In this document: piece by piece, positions 19,104 through 26,770 of the stretch
Layout of the letters: every line of letters begins with the position of its first letter
Numbering within the stretch: the stretch's first letter is position 1
NCBI GenBank assembly: GCA_021151485.1
Contig: JAGKXB010000021.1
Location: 1-38,905, forward strand
Length of the DNA stretch: 38,905 nt
Origin: Oxalobacteraceae bacterium
Lineage (GTDB): Bacteria > Pseudomonadota > Gammaproteobacteria > Burkholderiales > Burkholderiaceae_D
Reading direction: 5' to 3'
Program-made: the position numbers and the translations under genes
Notes under the pieces: model-generated
Seen by the model: the letters and a program-made list of their open reading frames with translations, nothing else
Told to the model about the DNA's origin: nothing
The model's database searches: none

Positions 19104-20105
19104 CCAGCCGCTCTGCCAGCCGGCGGTTGCCCTGCCAGTAACCGCAGAAGTCCCGTGAGGTTTTGGAACCGGCGCACTTCACCAGGATGTCGCCAAACAT
19201 TTCGCCATTGCTCATGCGGCGATTGTCTTCACGGTACGCAGCTTCGTTGGCGTAGTGATCCAGGTACAGATTACCGAAGCGGTGCATCTGACCGTACTGC
19301 ATGCGACGGAAGCGAGAGAAGAACGACTCGGCCTGATTGTTGTTGGCCCCGTCATCGGCGCAATACTCGACCTGGTGATTCACCCGGCGGGTATCGTAGT
19401 AGGCATGCAGCGGATCATAAGCATTCGCTTCATCGGCAAACACCACCGAACCCTTTTTCACGAACCGCCCGGCCAACTGCTTCACGCCGGCCTGGTTCTC
19501 ATTTTTCATGATAAAGGTCAGCGTCCGGTTCGTGCCTTCGCCCTCGCCAGCCCGCGACCGCATCACGAAGACGCAACGTTTCCCCGGTTTTTGATGTTCG
19601 GCCAGGCGACGATCTACCCGGTCTGCTTTCTTGTTGGCCGGACGGATATGCCCATTCACATAGGCGCCGTCCATTTCCACCTCGCCGGCCAAGGCAGACT
19701 CATCCCGCTTGGTCATCAATGATTCGCGGATTTTGTGGGCCAGCACAAACGCAGTCTTGTATTGCACATCCAGATCGCGAGACAGCTGCAGGGCAGAAAT
19801 CCCCTTCACCGCATTCGAGTACAAGGCAATCGCCGCCAGATACACCTTCAGCGGCAGCTTGTGAAACGCAAAGATCGTCCCGGACGTGACGGAAAACGTG
19901 TGCTTGCAGGCCTTGCACCGCCACTGGCGACGAGTCTTGAGAAGTAATGCCGATCAACTGCTCCGCACTCCGGGCAAACCACCTCATCCCCGTGACCCCA
20001 GCGTGAATTCTTGAAGAGTTCAAACGCTGCTTCATCCGACAACCCAAAAATCTGCCGCAACGACATCGTGCGGGCTTGGGCGGAGAGAAGGAAGTGCTGA
20101 GCCAT
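19096..20105 (-). pseudogene. IS1595-family (ISXO2-like) transposase, frameshifted
   Basis: The N-terminal part (from MAQHFLLSAQ at 20105) has the zinc-ribbon half VVCPECGAVDRHYF. The frame must shift near 19945 to continue LKTRRQWRCKACKHTFSV and GTIFAFHKLPLKVYLA, then the DDE domain: EMDGAYVNGH, VFADEANAYDPL and DDGANNNQAESFFSRFRRM. In the coding strand the site reads CATTACTTCTCAAG; one extra T would restore HYFLKTRRQW, so a single base seems lost. Either it is dead or, less likely, translated by frameshifting. It reads toward the partner ORF at 18669-19103. Confidence 0.88.
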
Positions 20106-20121
20106 GCTGATCACCTGATGT

Positions 20122-20139
20122 TCTACATATCTGTAGAAA
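20122..20139. promoter_or_regulatory. Perfect inverted repeat in the transposase/cargo divergent promoter region
   Basis: TTCTACATATCTGTAGAA has 7-base arms and a 4-base spacer, 16 nt upstream of the transposase start. A further half-site TGTAGAA is at 20195-20201 in front of the DUF6471 gene. It is likely an operator controlling one or both divergent units; the binder is unknown, and the DUF6471 or 144-residue protein are candidates. Confidence 0.45.
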
Positions 20140-20236
20140 TTATACTGAATACGCAGAACTGCATCAAGTGTATTTGGTGAAATATCGCCGTATGTGTAGA
20201 ATTGTTTGCACTAAAACGCTCTTGGAGAAACTAGCG

Positions 20237-20461
20237 ATGACCGATGTAGAATGGAGTCGTCATGCATGCAACCTGCTTAAAGCAGAGTTAGCCCGAGCTG
20301 GCATCGGTTATGAAGAACTGGTTCGACGCCTAGCTGAAATTGGCATTGAAGAGAGCTACAAGGGCATTGCAGCAAAAATCAACCGAGGAACCTTCAGCTT
20401 TGCATTTTTTATGCAGTGCATGAAGGTGCTTGGGCAAAAAACAGTACGGTTAAGTGAATAA
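20237..20461 (+). CDS. DUF6471 domain protein
   Basis: A 74-residue protein starting MTDVEWSRHACNLLKAELAR, with the DUF6471 pattern W-x3-A-x2-LLKAEL, then YEELVRRLAEIGI, KIN-RGTFS and FFMQCMKVLG near the end. It resembles a small helix-turn-helix fold. The frame is open to 20168, but the ATG at 20237 gives the conserved N-terminus. The stop lies 2 bp before the methyltransferase start, so it is the first gene of the restriction-modification operon and plausibly its controller, as C proteins are in other systems; that role is inferred. Confidence 0.78.
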   Translation: MTDVEWSRHACNLLKAELARAGIGYEELVRRLAEIGIEESYKGIAAKINRGTFSFAFFMQCMKVLGQKTVRLSE

Positions 20462-20463
20462 AA

Positions 20464-22359
20464 ATGGCGAATGAACGCAAAACGGAAATGCTGGTGCGTG
20501 ACAAACTGCGGGCTCTTTGTTACTACGAGCCAGACAACGGCATTACGATAGAAGAGCAAAAATCAGAAATAGCCAAGGTTAAGAGCTTGCTGGCCAAGGC
20601 AAGCAAAAATGCCAAAGGCAATGCCGGCTACCCGGAATTTATTATCTCGAACCGGAAAGATACGGCATTTTTAATTGTGTTCGAATGCAAGCCGGACGTT
20701 AAAAAACACCGGAGTCCGGCACTTGATAAGCCTGTTGAATATGCAGTGGATGGTGCTCTGCACTACGCCAAGCATCTTGCTAAACACTACACGGTATTAG
20801 CTGTAGCAGTTAGCGGCGCGACTGCTAGCGCCATGAAGGTGTCCAATTTTTTGATCCCAGCTGGCAGCGCGGAAGCCAAGGAGCTGGTTAATGAAAGCGA
20901 CATCCCGGTTACTGACATCATCTCCTACGACGACTACTACCGGCTAGCCTCCTTCGATCCTGATGTAGCCAAAAAGCGCCATTCGGATTTGCTGGCCTTT
21001 TCCAAGGAGCTTCATGAGCTAATTTGGACGAAGGCTAAAATTTCTGAAGAAGATAAGCCTCTTCTGGTCAGTGGCACCCTGATTGCCCTGATGAACGCGC
21101 CGTTCATGAAAACATTTAGCGCACTACCTGCAGAAGATGTACAGGAAGCCTGGCTGAGCGCGATTAAGAAGGAACTGGACAAGGCTGACATCCCGCAGGC
21201 CAAGAAGGACACCATGCTGCAACCGTATTCCACGATTGCTGTGCATCCTAATCTTGGAAAACCCGATAGCAAGACGGCCAAAGAGTATCCAGATGGTGTT
21301 TTTAAGGAAATCATCAGTCGTATCTGCGATAACGTCTGGCCCTACATTAACGTCTATCACGACTTCGATGTAGTTGGACAGTTCTACGGCGAATTCCTGA
21401 AATATACCGCTGGCGACAAAAAAGCGTTGGGCATCGTTCTGACCCCCAGGCATGTTGCCGAGCTATTTTCATTGATCGCTAATGTAGGTACGGAATCCAA
21501 GGTGCTGGACATCTGTGCAGGAACGGGGGGGTTCCTGATTTCAGCCATGCAGCACATGCTCAGGAAGGCAGTTACAGAAGACGAGCGAGTCGACATCAAG
21601 AAGAATCGGCTGATTGGTATCGAAAACAATCCAAAAATGTTTGCACTAGCTGCTAGCAATATGATTTTACGGGGTGATGGCAAGGCAAACCTGCATCAAG
21701 CCAGCTGTTTTGATGATGCAGTTATTAAATCCATCAAAAAAATGAAGCCGAACGTTGGGATGTTGAATCCTCCGTATGCTCAATCTAAGAGCGATGCGGA
21801 GCTACATGAATTGTATTTTGTGAAGCAGATGCTGGATTGCCTTGAGTCCGGTGCAATGGGCGTTGCGATTGTTCCTATGTCATGTGCAATTGCGCCTAAC
21901 CCGGTACGCGACGAACTGATGAAGCACCATACTCTGGATGCCGTAATGTCTATGCCGCAGGAGTTGTTTTACCCTGTTGGCACGGTTACTTGCATCATGG
22001 TGTGGATAGCTGGCAAACCACATGCGAAGTCAGATCGCAAAACTTGGTTTGGTTACTGGCGTGATGACGGATTTGTAAAGACCAAACACAAAGGGCGCAT
22101 CGACCAGAATGACGTATGGCCTGCTATCCGCGACCGTTGGGTGGAGATGTACCGAAACAGGGAGGTTCACGCGGGGGAGAGCGCCACCTTCAAAGTAACC
22201 GCCAGCGATGAGTGGTGTGCGGAAGCCTACATTGAAACGGACTATTCCTCGCTAACCAAGGAAAGCTTCGAGGCTGACCTGAAGAAATTCATGCTGTTTA
22301 ATCTGATGCTCGACATTCAGGGTGGTGCTTCTGAAGAGGAGGCCGCTGATGAAGCTTGA
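20464..22359 (+). CDS. Nuclease-methyltransferase fusion, BcgI-like / type I-like N6-adenine RM subunit
   Basis: A 631-residue protein. The N-terminal 130 residues contain a PD-(D/E)xK-like core: YPEFIIS (56-62, Glu in place of the usual Asp) and, 16 residues on, FECK (E74, K76). A helical linker leads to an HsdM-type N6-adenine methyltransferase with LTPRHVAELF (326-335), the SAM-binding motif DICAGTGGFL (349-358) and catalytic NPPY (435-438). No separate HsdR or helicase is present, and a two-half specificity gene follows with an 11-bp overlap; this is the BcgI (type IIB) arrangement. It would both cut and methylate. Whether the nuclease is active with Glu at the first position is uncertain. 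Confidence 0.85.
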   Translation: MANERKTEMLVRDKLRALCYYEPDNGITIEEQKSEIAKVKSLLAKASKNAKGNAGYPEFIISNRKDTAFLIVFECKPDVKKHRSPALDKPVEYAVDGALHYAKHLAKHYTVLAVAVSGATASAMKVSNFLIPAGSAEAKELVNESDIPVTDIISYDDYYRLASFDPDVAKKRHSDLLAFSKELHELIWTKAKISEEDKPLLVSGTLIALMNAPFMKTFSALPAEDVQEAWLSAIKKELDKADIPQAKKDTMLQPYSTIAVHPNLGKPDSKTAKEYPDGVFKEIISRICDNVWPYINVYHDFDVVGQFYGEFLKYTAGDKKALGIVLTPRHVAELFSLIANVGTESKVLDICAGTGGFLISAMQHMLRKAVTEDERVDIKKNRLIGIENNPKMFALAASNMILRGDGKANLHQASCFDDAVIKSIKKMKPNVGMLNPPYAQSKSDAELHELYFVKQMLDCLESGAMGVAIVPMSCAIAPNPVRDELMKHHTLDAVMSMPQELFYPVGTVTCIMVWIAGKPHAKSDRKTWFGYWRDDGFVKTKHKGRIDQNDVWPAIRDRWVEMYRNREVHAGESATFKVTASDEWCAEAYIETDYSSLTKESFEADLKKFMLFNLMLDIQGGASEEEAADEA

Positions 22360-23383
22360 AGATTTGTTTGAAGTGAAAAATGGTCTGGCAAGTTCAGCGG
22401 TCGAGGTACTTAGGGCTCCTGTTGGTGATGTGGTGCCCTATATTCGTCCTGCCAGTACGCAGCAAAGGACTGTTGCTGGATGGGTAGCCAAGAATAGTGT
22501 TGTGGCTAACCATTTGTATCCTGCCGGCACGATATTCGTATCGACAGACGGAGAAGGTAGCCATACATACTCCTACGTGTCCAAATTCACGTTTGTTCCA
22601 AACAGCAACGTATCCGTTTTGTTACCAAAACGCGAAATGACTCTCAACGAGAAGGTTTACTACGCTCGCTGCATCACAATGAACCGATATAAGTTTTCTT
22701 ATGGCCGAAAGCCAAAAGGCGACCGTCTAAAGCAGATTGAACTGCCCGGTACTGTGCCGAGTTGGGTCCAAGCTGCCGATACAGAAGACATATGGAAGCC
22801 GCTCAAAAGGATTCAATCCCTTAGCATTTCATCAAATGAATGCTCAGCGAAAACAGAAGTCCGCAGTTTTGTCCGTGTTCATGACCTTTTTGAAGTCAGA
22901 TATGGCCATTCACTTGAGCTAAACCGTCTTCAGCTGCTTTCAAAAGCAGAGGGTGGTATTCCTTTTGTGTCTCGCGTCATGGGGAACAACGGTGTTTCTG
23001 CTTATGTTGCCCCAATTGACGGCCTGCCTCCAATCCCTGGCGGCGTGCTTAGCTGTGCATTGGGTGGGAATGGCGTGCTATCAACCTTTCTCCAAGAGAT
23101 GCCCTTCTATTCCGGGCGCGATTCAGCCTACCTAGTTCCAAAATTCGAATTTACGACTGAAGAGCTCTTGTATTACTGCTCTTGCATCTGGCAAAACAGG
23201 TTTCGATTCAGCTATGGGCGGCAAGCTAATCGCACTCTAAAGGATTTGCTTATCCCGGCCAGACAGTCTGTTCCTAACTGGATTTATGGAGCACTTGCTC
23301 GCGTTGCAGACGATCTGATTAGCGTCGCCCATATGCAGTCCTCAAACCCAATCAAATCGTTGCCCTACAGCTCTAAAATTTAA
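22349..23383 (+). CDS. Specificity subunit with two target-recognition halves
   Basis: A 344-residue protein with an internal duplication. Each half starts with a short LFEV-K/R-G motif (MKLEDLFEVKNG at 1-12; VHDLFEVRYGHS at about 179-190) and ends with KFSYGRKPKGDRLKQIELP or FRFSYGRQANRTLKDLLIP. These are the TRD frameworks of HsdS/BcgI-B proteins, giving a bipartite recognition site. The start at 22349 has GAGGAGG upstream and overlaps the methyltransferase stop by 11 bp. The sequence recognised cannot be predicted here. Confidence 0.87.
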   Translation: MKLEDLFEVKNGLASSAVEVLRAPVGDVVPYIRPASTQQRTVAGWVAKNSVVANHLYPAGTIFVSTDGEGSHTYSYVSKFTFVPNSNVSVLLPKREMTLNEKVYYARCITMNRYKFSYGRKPKGDRLKQIELPGTVPSWVQAADTEDIWKPLKRIQSLSISSNECSAKTEVRSFVRVHDLFEVRYGHSLELNRLQLLSKAEGGIPFVSRVMGNNGVSAYVAPIDGLPPIPGGVLSCALGGNGVLSTFLQEMPFYSGRDSAYLVPKFEFTTEELLYYCSCIWQNRFRFSYGRQANRTLKDLLIPARQSVPNWIYGALARVADDLISVAHMQSSNPIKSLPYSSKI

Positions 23384-23394
23384 TAGGAACCATC

Positions 23395-23670
23395 ATGAGC
23401 GACGAAAACGACCTCCACACCTGCGACTGGAGCGAATGGCGCAAACCGACAGATGAGCTGGCCGGCTCATGCTACGAATACCGAGTCTGCCTGATCTGTG
23501 GCGCTGTCGATGCGGCAGGCGAGCCAGAAGAAGATGAGGACGAAGACAACGAATGCCCACATCACAACACCTTCCCAGAAGTCGAAAGTGGCTACCTGGT
23601 TTGCCAGGACTGCGATGCCACGATTCGGATTTTGACCGACGAGGAAATGGAAGGCGCTCATGTCGATTGA
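23395..23670 (+). CDS. Small acidic cysteine-rich (zinc-ribbon-like) protein
   Basis: A 91-residue protein with Cys at 10, 26, 32, 35, 54, 70 and 73, including CLIC (32-35), CPHH (54-57) and CQDC (70-73). These could hold one or two zinc ions; an acidic run (EEDEDEDNE) lies between them. It begins 11 bp after the specificity gene, so it is probably in the same operon. I do not recognise the family; an adaptor or anti-restriction type role is possible but unsupported. Confidence 0.65.
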   Translation: MSDENDLHTCDWSEWRKPTDELAGSCYEYRVCLICGAVDAAGEPEEDEDEDNECPHHNTFPEVESGYLVCQDCDATIRILTDEEMEGAHVD

Positions 23671-23929
23671 AATCCCGTCAAGAAAGATGCGCGACATTTT
23701 GAATGACGAGCAAATTTTCCTTCTGATCTACAACGACGGGAGCAGACGCATTGTTCTTGATAACGACGGCCCCAAGCCCAACCCAGACGCCTACATCATG
23801 ATCACTCTCCAAGCGGCCAAGCAAATGGTTGCAGACATGGAGGCCGTTCTGGATATATCCTTGGCAGAGGCAGATGCCGGTGCATTGGGCGATCAGATTT
23901 ATCACAAGCCCATAGTGGCCTTGCACTAA
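23660..23929 (+). CDS. Hypothetical 89-residue protein
   Basis: Begins MSIEIPSRKMRDILNDEQIF, overlapping the preceding gene by 11 bp, which implies coupled translation. The pattern (strand-rich LLIYNDGSRRIVLDN, then a helix AAKQMVADMEAVLD) suggests a small alpha/beta domain. No cysteines and no membrane segment. It is the last intact gene of the plus-strand cargo operon. Function unknown; it is likely to work with its overlapping neighbour. Confidence 0.6.
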   Translation: MSIEIPSRKMRDILNDEQIFLLIYNDGSRRIVLDNDGPKPNPDAYIMITLQAAKQMVADMEAVLDISLAEADAGALGDQIYHKPIVALH

Positions 23930-23974
23930 TCCAGTCATCAAGACGAACGCTGCAGCGAACCACATGGCCCTTCG

Positions 23975-24076
23975 ATGATTGCTGCTGAAGGTCTCGCGCC
24001 AAAAATACATGGAAACATAATTCCGGTTTTTGCACAGTGCATGAAGGCGCTGGGGAAAAACGAAGTGCGTTTATAG
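23975..24076 (+). pseudogene. Decayed second copy of a DUF6471 C-terminus
   Basis: The frame ending at the TAG at 24074-24076 gives AEGLAPKIHGN and then FAQCMKALGKNEVRL, which matches the end of the intact DUF6471 protein (GIAAKINRG and FFMQCMKVLGQKTVRL). The N-terminal part is lost. Its stop overlaps the stop of the opposing small gene. It marks an older cargo module joined to this one. Confidence 0.7.
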
Positions 24077-24298
24077 TTTGCTATGAGCAGTGATAGTCGA
24101 CATTTCGCGCAACGCCGGAGGCACCGTATTGGCCTCCCAATCCTTTTCAAACGGCGGAACAATGTGCTGCTGTTCGGCTATGCATAGGCATTGAAGAAGC
24201 GTTGCAAGCGAAACACCGAATGTCTCTTTGCTATTACTATCCTGGAACTCAAATACAGCTCCAAAATCTGGTGACAATAAAGACTGTCCGTTAAGCAT
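24071..24298 (-). CDS. Small hypothetical protein, third gene of the opposing cassette
   Basis: 75 residues from MLNGQSLLSPDFGA (ATG at 24298, overlapping the previous stop by 8 bp). It shares a pattern with the cassette's first gene: a strand A/L-VFE-F/L, then 8-9 residues, an ETF/RTF strand, a helix, then IAEQQHIVPP versus FAQEQAIIPA and a Trp. The two are probably distant paralogues. Function unknown. Confidence 0.65.
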   Translation of the reverse strand: MLNGQSLLSPDFGAVFEFQDSNSKETFGVSLATLLQCLCIAEQQHIVPPFEKDWEANTVPPALREMSTITAHSKL

Positions 24299-25211
24299 GA
24301 TTGACCCTCCATTTTTCGGCGATAGTCTGTGCAAGCTGGAGAAGGATTTCGTTACGTTGGGCGCGTTCTGGCGGTGTATGTATTAACGCTTCAAATCGCT
24401 CTGAATTGAAAAAAATTTGTTTTTTATAAATTGTTGGGGCATTCGCTGCTTCGTTGGTTTTAGTGAAGTTTTGCACCCTGAGAGTTAAGCTTTCAATCAG
24501 CGTTCCGTCAGCCTCATTTATCTGTACTTTATGGTGCAAGCATTGCAATTCAATTGCGTACCACGACTTACCCTTATCCAGACGGCCAAATTCAGATATG
24601 TTCGCCTGCGGCACTTTTTCGCGAATTAAAGTCGTCAATTCAGCATTTTTTCCAACAGGTTGTCCAAATAGACTCAGAGCAGGGGCAAAATATGCAACCA
24701 TCCAAGGCAGGTTTCGTAAGTGCGCGCCGGTATAAAGGTAAGCTTCAGAGTCAAACCATTGGTCAAGCATTTTCCCAGCAAACGCATCTGAAAAACAAAA
24801 TCCGAAGTCATCGCGCAAAATAAGAACGATCCGATCAAATTCCGAGATCACCACGTCCATTAGCTGTATTGCGACTGGCCCCATCTCACGGCGCTGCCCT
24901 TTGTCGTGAGCATGGTTAGTCAGCTTATACGGACAAAATTCCAAGTCGAGAGCATTGAAATGGAAGCCATCAATTGCGGTTCCGGTATGGCTACCATAGG
25001 GTTGCGGACTGTTTTCTTGTCGTTTATATACCCCTTTTAACTGAATAGGGGTGTCGCAATAAGGGCATACAGCGAAATGTCGATCATCCTCTCGAAATTT
25101 CCCTTGCCGAAACCACGGAGGTCGCCGCCCCAGTAGTTCCTCTACATTCTCCTTGGTAATTGCATGAGCCGGAACTCGCCCAGTACTGACCTTAAAATGC
25201 GCAACCATCAT
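24291..25211 (-). CDS. 306-residue protein with Cys-rich N-terminus, core of the opposing cassette
   Basis: Unrecognised. Residues 46-102 contain FAVCPYCDTPIQLKG (C49, C52), a PYGSHTG loop and FCPYKLTNHAH (C93, H100, H102), a likely zinc-binding domain. The remaining 200 residues are mixed alpha/beta with many aromatics (YFAPALSLFG, WYAIELQCLHH) and no obvious catalytic motif. It starts MMVAHF with AGGA upstream and overlaps the preceding small gene by 20 bp and the following one by 8 bp, so the three proteins are co-translated and probably act together. It lies at the right end of the IS1595-type element and converges on the restriction-modification operon. A defence or partitioning role is speculation. 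Confidence 0.7.
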   Translation of the reverse strand: MMVAHFKVSTGRVPAHAITKENVEELLGRRPPWFRQGKFREDDRHFAVCPYCDTPIQLKGVYKRQENSPQPYGSHTGTAIDGFHFNALDLEFCPYKLTNHAHDKGQRREMGPVAIQLMDVVISEFDRIVLILRDDFGFCFSDAFAGKMLDQWFDSEAYLYTGAHLRNLPWMVAYFAPALSLFGQPVGKNAELTTLIREKVPQANISEFGRLDKGKSWYAIELQCLHHKVQINEADGTLIESLTLRVQNFTKTNEAANAPTIYKKQIFFNSERFEALIHTPPERAQRNEILLQLAQTIAEKWRVNHA

Positions 25212-25428
25212 GTTGTCCTATGCGTGCCCACCAGTGTTCGGATAGAGCGGGTATGATCGCTTGCTCTTGCGCAAAGCGCAATGCCTGCATCATTGCGCCG
25301 TAAGTCAAAATGAATGTGCGGCCGCTTTCTGTTTCCAGTTCAAAAACAAGAGAACATGCAGTGTATTCACCCTGCGTCTCGATCACGCCGGCAAGGCGAG
25401 CTATTTGTAAATTAGCCAATTCGTTCAT
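25192..25428 (-). CDS. Small hypothetical protein, first gene of the opposing cassette
   Basis: 78 residues beginning MNELANLQIARLAGVIETQG. Includes SLVFELETESGRTF and a helix ending FAQEQAIIPALSEHWW, which aligns in pattern with the cassette's third gene. It overlaps the 306-residue gene by 20 bp. The start lies 110 bp inside the right terminal repeat, so any promoter sits between 25429 and the repeat. Function unknown. Confidence 0.62.
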   Translation of the reverse strand: MNELANLQIARLAGVIETQGEYTACSLVFELETESGRTFILTYGAMMQALRFAQEQAIIPALSEHWWARIGQHDGCAF

Positions 25429-25537
25429 AGCGGGTATCCCCCCATGTGTTCAGTTAGTTGATTGACAGTCCTGTGAGCGTGACTGTTCTGGTTCAGTGGT
25501 TTTGAATTTGCGCTTGTGCAACCCATGATTATTAAAG

Positions 25538-25574
25538 TTGTGCGGTTGCTACATAATTCCGGAATTCTCGCCCC
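25538..25574 (-). repeat. Right terminal inverted repeat of the IS1595-type element
   Basis: The complement matches 18574-18609: 26 identical bases plus the GGGGC end, with one indel near the tip. Confidence 0.88.
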
Positions 25575-25594
25575 GACGTCAGCCCCAATCAAAT

Positions 25595-25622
25595 AAAAAA
25601 CAACACCAAAAGGTGATGTTTT
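25595..25622 (-). terminator. Terminator of the two-component/cytochrome operon
   Basis: Read on the minus strand: AACATCACC, TTTT loop, GGTGTTGTT (8 of 9 pairs), then a T run. It lies about 70 bp after the sensor-kinase stop, so the element inserted just beyond the operon's end. Confidence 0.75.
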
Positions 25623-25689
25623 GGGCCTGTACAGTACATCTAAATAACTCCCCACAACTATTCCTATGTCGCTCTAAACGACATACCAA

Positions 25690-26769
25690 TTATGACAATC
25701 TAAGGGAAACCAATAACCCAGCTAACTTTTTACTGTTGGATACTTGAATCGCAATTCCACCAACCTCAGCACTTTTTTTAATAATTGACCATCCCAAACC
25801 ACTACCATATGAATCAACCCTCCCCAATCGCTGAAACCTCACTCCCAATTTGTTAATTTGATCTTGCATTAAGCCAGTGCCGCTATCTTCAATCGACAAG
25901 TAAACATGTCCATCTTTTTCATCCAATGAAACATTAATTTTCCCCTTCTGGGGCGAATATCGAATCGCGTTATCTAGCAAGTTTCTAAACAAAATTTCTA
26001 AAAGAGTCTTGTTGGCCTTAACTTGATATTGGCCTGATGCATTGAATTCAATTACCTGGGATTTCACCTCAATCTGAGGGTAAAGATACGCAATTTGTTG
26101 GGCAATGAATTCAGAAATATCTACATCATCTTTTTCAAAAGTGTTAACAGATGTCTCCACCCTAGACAATGCCAATAGTTGTTCAATCAACCGACCAGCC
26201 CTATCGCAACTTTCAATCAAATTATCAAATGCTGAAGGGTCTAAAACTTTTTCCAGTCTGATGACTTCTGCTTGAGCTTTTATAGCCGCAAGCGGTGTTC
26301 TAAGTTCATGAGCGGCATCCGCTGTAAATCTCTTTTCATGCTCCAAAGATGTTTTCACCTTGGAAAGTAAATTATTTAATTCGTACAGTAGAGGACTAAT
26401 TTCTTTAGGTAGCCCAGATATTTGAATCTTCTCTAGCGAATTCGGACTTCTTTCGTTAATTGCTTCCTGAAGCTGAGTAATTGATGAGCTGGCCCAGTAA
26501 ACAACTCCATAAATAATGACAGTCAATATTGGCAGCCCAACAATTAGCGGCCAAATCAATCCCCACAACAAATCAAGCAGAATTTCATTTTTTTCATGCG
26601 CAATCTTGTGAATTGAAATATTTTTCTCAATAATTTTTCTAAACAACTCTTCTAGCTCTTGTCTAGCGTCAAACCAAATGATGAGGGATGCCGCCACCCA
26701 AATAAAAGTAACGCAGCCAATAATCATTATTAGCAAGCGATTTCTTAAGGAGAATGTATTGGCACTCAC
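25690..26769 (-). CDS. Sensor histidine kinase (QseC-like)
   Basis: A 359-residue inner-membrane kinase with transmembrane segments at about 11-32 and 70-92 enclosing a very short periplasmic loop (about 40 residues), a HAMP-like linker, H-box FTADAAHELRTPLAAIKAQ with phospho-accepting H154, N box LLDNAIRYSP, and G boxes DSGTGLM and GSGLGWSI. It starts 1 bp after its partner regulator. It is the last gene of the cytochrome operon. The small sensor loop suggests sensing in or near the membrane, possibly via the cytochromes encoded upstream; this is inferred. Confidence 0.94.
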   Translation of the reverse strand: MSANTFSLRNRLLIMIIGCVTFIWVAASLIIWFDARQELEELFRKIIEKNISIHKIAHEKNEILLDLLWGLIWPLIVGLPILTVIIYGVVYWASSSITQLQEAINERSPNSLEKIQISGLPKEISPLLYELNNLLSKVKTSLEHEKRFTADAAHELRTPLAAIKAQAEVIRLEKVLDPSAFDNLIESCDRAGRLIEQLLALSRVETSVNTFEKDDVDISEFIAQQIAYLYPQIEVKSQVIEFNASGQYQVKANKTLLEILFRNLLDNAIRYSPQKGKINVSLDEKDGHVYLSIEDSGTGLMQDQINKLGVRFQRLGRVDSYGSGLGWSIIKKSAEVGGIAIQVSNSKKLAGLLVSLRLS

Positions 26770-26770
26770 A

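Larger units (their letters stand above)
18574..25574. mobile_element. IS1595/ISXO2-type composite element with cargo genes
   Basis: Both ends carry the same sequence in inverted orientation: a 26-base identity (18584-18609 versus the complement of 25538-25563), extended outward to a GGGGC terminus (18574-18578 and 25570-25574) with a one-base indel. Inside are an ISXO2-like DDE transposase with a frameshift, its usual convergent partner ORF, and about 5 kb of cargo including a restriction-modification system. The IS1595 family is known for members with passenger genes. An 8-bp target duplication is not visible (AAAGTAAA left, GACGTCAG right), so the ends may have recombined or decayed. Confidence 0.8.

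Noticed and set aside
18566..25582. Target-site duplication around the IS1595-type element
   Set aside because: The eight bases outside each end (AAAGTAAA and GACGTCAG) do not match, and shifting the boundary by a few bases did not help.
25425..25655. 76-codon minus-strand frame running across the right terminal repeat
   Set aside because: It spans the element boundary and the operon terminator, has no recognisable domain, and would be created by the insertion itself.
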